Positions 51,247 through 57,729 of a stretch of DNA of 57,729 nt are shown one piece after another. The notes under the pieces were generated by a model. The model had not been told where the DNA came from. It saw only the letters and a program-made list of their open reading frames with translations, and did not search any database. Both the position numbers and the translations under genes were made by a program. The stretch comes from Rhodoluna sp. (GTDB taxonomy: Bacteria > Actinomycetota > Actinomycetes > Actinomycetales > Microbacteriaceae), in assembly GCA_030831605.1 (NCBI GenBank), contig JAURKU010000015.1, forward strand, positions 1-57,729. The letters run 5' to 3'. How positions within the stretch are numbered: position 1 is the first letter of the stretch; every line of letters begins with the position of its first letter.

Positions 51247-53349
51247 ATGGTGAAAAAGAAAGAAACCGAACAGCCAGAGGTTGTTCAAGAGCAGGTTGAA
51301 AAACCTAAGCCCAAAAAAGCAACTAAGCCTAAAGCCGAAGTTAAAGAGCCAGCCAAGAAAACAAAAAAGGCTGCCGAGCCTAAGGCTGAGGAAACCGCAA
51401 AGCCGAAAGCCGACGAAAAAGCTGCGGTTGGCATATCCCTGATCTTCAAAGCGCCGGATCTACCAACGCCAGCGGTTGAGCCAAAGCGCGGCAAGCGAGC
51501 TCAGGCTCAGCCTGCTGAAACCGATGGCACCCACCGTCGTGTTCGTTCACGCCGTCGCCCAGGCGAAGTGGTTGAAGGCGAACTACCTCCTAATGTCGTG
51601 GTCAAGGTTAGAACTCCAAGAGAACCAAAGCCAGCAAGTAACGAGCCGGCAAGAGTCAAAGGTTCGACCAGGCTAGAGGCCAAGAAACAGCGCCGCCGTG
51701 AAGGTCGCGATTCCGGAAGAAGAGCCTCAAGGATAACCGAAAGCGAATTTTTGGCTCGCCGTGAAGCGGTAGATCGCATCATGGTGGTTAGAAGCAAAGA
51801 CGACAAGATTCAAATCGGTGTTTTGGAAGATAACATTCTGGTCGAGCACTACGTCGCTAAGGCACAGGATAGTTCTTTGATTGGAAATGTCTATTTAGGT
51901 AAAGTGCAAAACGTTTTGCCGTCAATGGAAGCGGCCTTCGTCGATATCGGTCGAGGCCGAAATGCAGTTTTATATTCCGGTGAAGTTGACTGGGAACTAG
52001 CCGAGGTGGGTAATCAACCTAGGAAGATCGAACTTGCTTTGAAATCTGGGGATAAGGTCTTGGTGCAGGTAACCAAGGATCCGGTTGGTCAAAAAGGTGC
52101 CCGACTTACTTCGCAGATTTCATTGCCGGGTAGATATCTGGTTTATGTTCCAAACGGTTCGGTAAACGGTATCTCTAGAAAACTTCCTGAGTCTGAGCGA
52201 GTAAGGCTAAAGAAGATTCTCAAAGAAATCTTGCCTGCTGAAGCTGGAGTAATCGTTAGAACTGCTGCCGAAGGAGCTACCGAAGAGCAGTTGGCTGAGG
52301 ATGTGCAAAGACTTCAGATTCAATGGGAGGAGATTAGCCGTAAGGCAGAAATCTCTAATCCACCGTCACTTCTTTCTTCTGAGCCAGATCTACTTATCAA
52401 GATTGTTCGCGATGTCTTTAACGAAGACTTCCAGAAGATGATTATCGATGGAGATGTTCCATTTAAAACCATCGAAGGCTATCTAAAAGACGTTGCTCCA
52501 GATTTGTTGGAACGCGTTGAACGATTCGAAGGCTCAAATGATGCTTTCGATCATTTCCGTATCAACGAGCAGATTATTAAGGCCCTTGATCGAAAGGTTT
52601 ATCTACCTTCCGGCGGTTCCCTTGTCATTGATCGTACCGAGGCGATGACCGTGGTCGATGTGAACACCGGAAAGTTCATTGGTTCCGGTGGAAACCTTGA
52701 AGAAACTGTTACCAAAAACAACTTGGAAGCAGCCGAAGAAATTGTCCGTCAGCTAAGACTTCGGGATATCGGTGGAATCATCGTGGTCGACTTTATCGAT
52801 ATGGTCTTAGAGTCAAACCGGGAATTGGTGCTCCGCCGCCTAATTGAGTGTCTTTCTAGAGATAGAACTAAGCACCAGGTTGCCGAAGTCACTTCACTGG
52901 GCTTAGTCCAGATGACCAGAAAGAAAATTGGCATCGGCTTACTTGAAGCCTTTAGCGAGCCATGTGAGGTTTGTGCTGGTAGAGGTGTGATTGTCCACCA
53001 CCACCCGGTACTAAAGAACAAGCACATCGCCGATGACGATCGCCCTGCTAAGCAAAAATCGGGTAAAAATAAGGGTAAGTCTGGTAAAAACCAAGAGGAA
53101 AAAGCTGAGTCAAAGCCAGCCAAGACCAAGGTTGAGCCGACTCGAGTTGTCACCGCCGAAAAGGCTGCTGAGGCCAGGGATCTGATGTCCAAGATTGCCG
53201 CCAGCAGCATGGTGACTCCGGAGAAAACTCTGGACAATGTCCTAGAGGCACTTCCTAAGGCCGATAACGCGCCTAAGAAGCCGAAATCTAGACGAGTTAG
53301 TTCAGCCGGGCAAATCACACCTGGTGAAAACGAGGGTGAAAAGGTTTGA
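51247..53349 (+). CDS. rne: Ribonuclease E/G family endoribonuclease
   Basis: A 700-residue Rne/Rng protein. A Lys/Glu/Pro-rich disordered N-terminus (KPKPKKATKPKAEVKEP) is followed by the S1-like RNA-binding domain near 200, the DNase-I-like catalytic domain with VIDRTEAMTVVDVNTG and GGIIVVDFIDM, and the zinc-link CEVC. A basic tail follows. The frame is open to 51163, but GGAG eight bases before ATG 51247 and the absence of a site upstream support the later start. It initiates decay and processing of RNA. It is divergent from VKOR, with rplU behind. Confidence 0.94.
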   Translation: MVKKKETEQPEVVQEQVEKPKPKKATKPKAEVKEPAKKTKKAAEPKAEETAKPKADEKAAVGISLIFKAPDLPTPAVEPKRGKRAQAQPAETDGTHRRVRSRRRPGEVVEGELPPNVVVKVRTPREPKPASNEPARVKGSTRLEAKKQRRREGRDSGRRASRITESEFLARREAVDRIMVVRSKDDKIQIGVLEDNILVEHYVAKAQDSSLIGNVYLGKVQNVLPSMEAAFVDIGRGRNAVLYSGEVDWELAEVGNQPRKIELALKSGDKVLVQVTKDPVGQKGARLTSQISLPGRYLVYVPNGSVNGISRKLPESERVRLKKILKEILPAEAGVIVRTAAEGATEEQLAEDVQRLQIQWEEISRKAEISNPPSLLSSEPDLLIKIVRDVFNEDFQKMIIDGDVPFKTIEGYLKDVAPDLLERVERFEGSNDAFDHFRINEQIIKALDRKVYLPSGGSLVIDRTEAMTVVDVNTGKFIGSGGNLEETVTKNNLEAAEEIVRQLRLRDIGGIIVVDFIDMVLESNRELVLRRLIECLSRDRTKHQVAEVTSLGLVQMTRKKIGIGLLEAFSEPCEVCAGRGVIVHHHPVLKNKHIADDDRPAKQKSGKNKGKSGKNQEEKAESKPAKTKVEPTRVVTAEKAAEARDLMSKIAASSMVTPEKTLDNVLEALPKADNAPKKPKSRRVSSAGQITPGENEGEKV

Positions 53350-53375
53350 TTTTGGCCCTAGCAAAGGGCTAAGAT
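53346..53375 (+). promoter_or_regulatory. Promoter of rplU-rpmA
   Basis: TTGATT (53346-53351), 18 bases, TAAGAT (53370-53375). The -35 box overlaps the rne stop codon. A 5-bp hairpin GCCCT/AGGGC (53355-53369) fills the spacer. Confidence 0.5.
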
Positions 53376-53438
53376 AGAACCTTGTTGCCCGAGATTATCG
53401 GGTCCAAATCCAAGAATTTACGAACAAAGGGTATAACT

Positions 53439-53747
53439 GTGGTTTACGCAGTAGTAAAGGCCGGAGGCCGCCAAGAGAAGGTGTCAGTTGGCACCATCGT
53501 CACGCTAGACCGTATCAAGGCTAACGCTGGCGAAAAGATCGAACTTCCAGCTCTGTTGCTAGTTGACGGTGACAAGGTCACCCACGAGGCATCAGCGCTA
53601 TCTGGTGTGAAGGTAACCGCAACTGTGTTGGGTAACCTACGTGGTCCAAAGATTGTTATTCAGAAGTACAAGAACAAGACCGGTTATAAGAAGCGTCAGG
53701 GTTTCCGCGCTGATCTAACCCGCGTTCAAGTAACTGAAATTAAGTAA
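53439..53747 (+). CDS. rplU: 50S ribosomal protein L21
   Basis: A 102-residue ribosomal protein bound to 23S rRNA near L20. The start GTG at 53439 has AAAGGG seven bases upstream and matches the family N-terminus [11 protein letters not shown]; the longer frame from 53382 adds 19 unrelated residues. The C-terminus [15 protein letters not shown] is typical. rpmA follows 21 bases later. Confidence 0.97.
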   Translation: MVYAVVKAGGRQEKVSVGTIVTLDRIKANAGEKIELPALLLVDGDKVTHEASALSGVKVTATVLGNLRGPKIVIQKYKNKTGYKKRQGFRADLTRVQVTEIK

Positions 53748-53768
53748 GGGTTAAAGGAGTAAAGCAAA

Positions 53769-54023
53769 ATGGCATCCAAAAAAGGTGTTTCCTCAACCAG
53801 AAACGGTCGCGATTCCAATGCTCAACGCCTTGGTGTCAAGCGTCACTCAGGTCAGGCCGTCAATGCAGGTGAAATCCTAGTTCGTCAGCGTGGCACACAC
53901 TTCCACCCGGGCAACAACGTCGGTCGTGGCAAAGACGACACGCTTTTTGCGCTCGCCGCTGGAGCTGTTCAGTTTAGCGAAAAAGGTGGCCGCCGCGTAG
54001 TGAACGTGGTTGCAGCAGCCTAA
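53769..54023 (+). CDS. rpmA: 50S ribosomal protein L27
   Basis: An 84-residue ribosomal protein at the peptidyl-transferase centre. [18 protein letters not shown] and [10 protein letters not shown] are family signatures. The usual short N-terminus is present with no leader peptide. It is co-transcribed with rplU; a hairpin follows before obgE. Confidence 0.98.
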   Translation: MASKKGVSSTRNGRDSNAQRLGVKRHSGQAVNAGEILVRQRGTHFHPGNNVGRGKDDTLFALAAGAVQFSEKGGRRVVNVVAAA

Positions 54024-54041
54024 GGCTAGAAAATTTATCGG

Positions 54042-56379
<2,338 letters not shown>

Positions 56380-56381
56380 TT

Positions 56382-57620
56382 ATGAGCTCGCTTGATCTAA
56401 TCAAAGCAGCTAAAGCTGCTTCTAAAGACATGGCACTTTCAAGTACGGCAACCAAAAACGAAGTGCTAAAAAGCATTTCGCAATTACTTGAAACAAATCG
56501 TGAAGAAATACTTCATGCAAACAAACAAGATCTAGCAGCAAACCAAAACCTACCCGCAGGCTTACTGGACCGGTTGACCTTAACCGCCGACCGTATTGAA
56601 GCGCTTAGAGTCCAGCTAGCGGAGCTAATTGCTATCAGTGATCCAATAGGAGAGTTGATCCAAGACATTCATCGCCCAAACGGTTTGAACCTAAAGCAAG
56701 TAAGAGTTCCATTTGGGCTTATCGGTGCCATCTATGAAGCTAGGCCGAATGTCACAGTGGATATTGCAGCGATGGCAATCAAGACCGGTAATGCAATTGT
56801 TCTTCGCGGTGGCAGCGCAGCTGAGCAGACCAATCAGGTTTTAGTAGCAATTATCCAGGAAGCGCTTAGTCAAAACGGACTACCGGTTGAAGCGGTAGTG
56901 AGCGTTGATGCTTTCGGAAGAAGCGGTGCTACCGCCATGATGGAAGCCAGAGGGCTTATTGATGTTTTGATTCCACGTGGTTCTGCAGAGTTGATTAGGA
57001 CAGTTATAGAAAACTCAAAGGTTCCAGTTATTGAAACTGGCGATGGAATCGTGCATGTTTTCCTAGATGCCACTGCCAAGCTGGATTACGCAATCGAGAT
57101 CGTAACGAATTCCAAAACTCAGCGGCCAAGTGTCTGCAACGCTTTAGAGACACTGCTAGTTCACAAGGATGCAGTTGATCGAGTACTACTTCCGGTTCTT
57201 GAAGCGCTAAGCCAGTTAGGTGTTGTCATCCACGGCGATGAACTGGTTCAAAAACTCTACCCAAAGGCAGTTCCAGCCACCGAAGCTGATTGGGCAACTG
57301 AGTATTTATCGCTTGATCTCTCAGTGAAAGTAGTTGACAGCCTTGATCAGGCACTAGAGCATATCCACAAATACTCTTCTTCACACACCGAATCGATAAT
57401 CACTGAGGATCAAGCAAACGCCGAAAGATTCTTGGCAGAGGTTGATTCGGCGGTAGTGATGGTAAACGCCTCGACCAGATTCACCGACGGCTTTGAGTTT
57501 GGCTTTGGAGCTGAGGTTGGCATCTCTACCCAGAAACTTCATGCTAGAGGCCCGATGGGGCTTAACGAATTGACTACCAGCAAGTGGTTGGTTCGAGGCT
57601 CGGGACAGTCCAGAGCCTAA
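56382..57620 (+). CDS. proA: Gamma-glutamyl phosphate reductase
   Basis: A 412-residue aldehyde-dehydrogenase-like enzyme, the second proline step. The catalytic Cys is in RPSVCNALETLLVH; FGLIGAIYEARPNVTVD and RGGSAAEQTN form the nucleotide and substrate sites. The product cyclises to pyrroline-5-carboxylate; proC is not in the window. It lies two bases behind proB. Confidence 0.98.
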   Translation: MSSLDLIKAAKAASKDMALSSTATKNEVLKSISQLLETNREEILHANKQDLAANQNLPAGLLDRLTLTADRIEALRVQLAELIAISDPIGELIQDIHRPNGLNLKQVRVPFGLIGAIYEARPNVTVDIAAMAIKTGNAIVLRGGSAAEQTNQVLVAIIQEALSQNGLPVEAVVSVDAFGRSGATAMMEARGLIDVLIPRGSAELIRTVIENSKVPVIETGDGIVHVFLDATAKLDYAIEIVTNSKTQRPSVCNALETLLVHKDAVDRVLLPVLEALSQLGVVIHGDELVQKLYPKAVPATEADWATEYLSLDLSVKVVDSLDQALEHIHKYSSSHTESIITEDQANAERFLAEVDSAVVMVNASTRFTDGFEFGFGAEVGISTQKLHARGPMGLNELTTSKWLVRGSGQSRA

Positions 57621-57673
57621 ACCGCTCAGGCTAGGGTAGATTTGAATAACAGAGTATTTCAAGGAGTAATTAG

Positions 57674-57729
57674 GTGAGATTTCTAGAAGCGCTAACTAAT
57701 GTTTCTGAACCAGGGCATGTTGAATTGCC
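57674..57729 (+). CDS. Unidentified protein, first 18 codons only
   Basis: GTG at 57674 is preceded by AAGGAG nine bases upstream and opens MRFLEALTNVSEPGHVEL, running off the window. In many actinobacteria nadD or a small gene lies here, but this N-terminus does not show the nucleotidyltransferase motif, so I cannot name it. Confidence 0.5.
   Translation, partial: MRFLEALTNVSEPGHVEL

Noticed and set aside
52749-53318. Minus-strand 189-codon frame opposite the RNase E/G gene
   Set aside because: Ser/Leu-rich antisense shadow of a real gene, without a start signal.
53355-53369. Terminator after the RNase E/G gene
   Set aside because: The 5-bp GCCCT/AGGGC stem has no T-tract and sits in the spacer of the rplU promoter, so I did not call a terminator.

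Overview
The window is about 57.7 kb of chromosome from a member of the Actinomycetota, most likely a small-genome planktonic relative of the Microbacteriaceae. The gene order supports this: tig-clpP1-clpP2-clpX, and folC-DUF4233-ndk followed by an RNase E/G gene, rplU-rpmA-obgE-proB-proA. So do a GlbO-type truncated globin, paired ClpP subunits, many short or leaderless transcripts and a GC content that looks clearly below that of typical soil actinobacteria. The taxonomic call is an inference from gene content. Genes are packed tightly, coding stretches usually abut or overlap by 1-10 bases, and four convergent pairs share a 4-base double stop. I see no rRNA, CRISPR array, insertion sequence, integrase or phage gene.

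Layout. 1-1346: 3'-truncated CtpE-like P-type cation ATPase. 1392-4868: four-gene ABC importer (two permeases, ATPase, NMT1/THI5-like lipoprotein) behind a 250-base leader with a ykkC-like segment. 5123-10636: a cluster that reads like a polar-lipid pathway: CDP-archaeol-synthase-like cytidylyltransferase, phytol/dolichol-kinase-like protein, GNAT-like protein, CDP-alcohol phosphatidyltransferase, a PEP-synthase/rifampicin-phosphotransferase-like dikinase and a UbiA-like prenyltransferase. This is the best candidate for an undescribed system. 10990-15132: SDR, glutathione peroxidase, alpha/beta hydrolase, aldo/keto reductase and TerC. 15199-19512: glycine cleavage operon gcvT-gcvH-gcvP. 19567-23851: putative polyamine operon (group II decarboxylase, N-carbamoylputrescine amidase, agmatine deiminase) next to an EamA exporter.

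23874-32824: msrA, short ssb, ettA, tesB, an unknown protein, an operon pepN-mscS-glbO, and rpiB. 32827-39079: Nei-type glycosylase, tRNA-Gly(TCC), tRNA-Pro(TGG), tig, clpP1, clpP2, a lineage-specific secreted Ig-like protein, clpX. 39091-48218: BenE-like permease, M3 oligopeptidase, valS, and an ileS that looks like the eukaryote-like IleS2 type. 48215-57729: folC, DUF4233, ndk, VKOR, rne/rng with a long structured leader, rplU, rpmA, obgE, proB, proA and the first codons of another gene.

Regulatory reading. A recurrent -10 hexamer TAGGCT lies exactly six bases before the start codon of five genes (gpx, eamA, msrA, the group II decarboxylase, clpX) and seven before dcp, which implies leaderless transcripts. 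At eamA/msrA one palindrome supplies both divergent -10 boxes. Structured leaders are visible before ssb, ettA, obgE and the RNase E/G gene. Start codons were moved from the longest reading frame for the dikinase, tesB, tig, the secreted protein, dcp, rne/rng, rplU and obgE, on the basis of ribosome binding sites, family N-termini or leaderless promoters.
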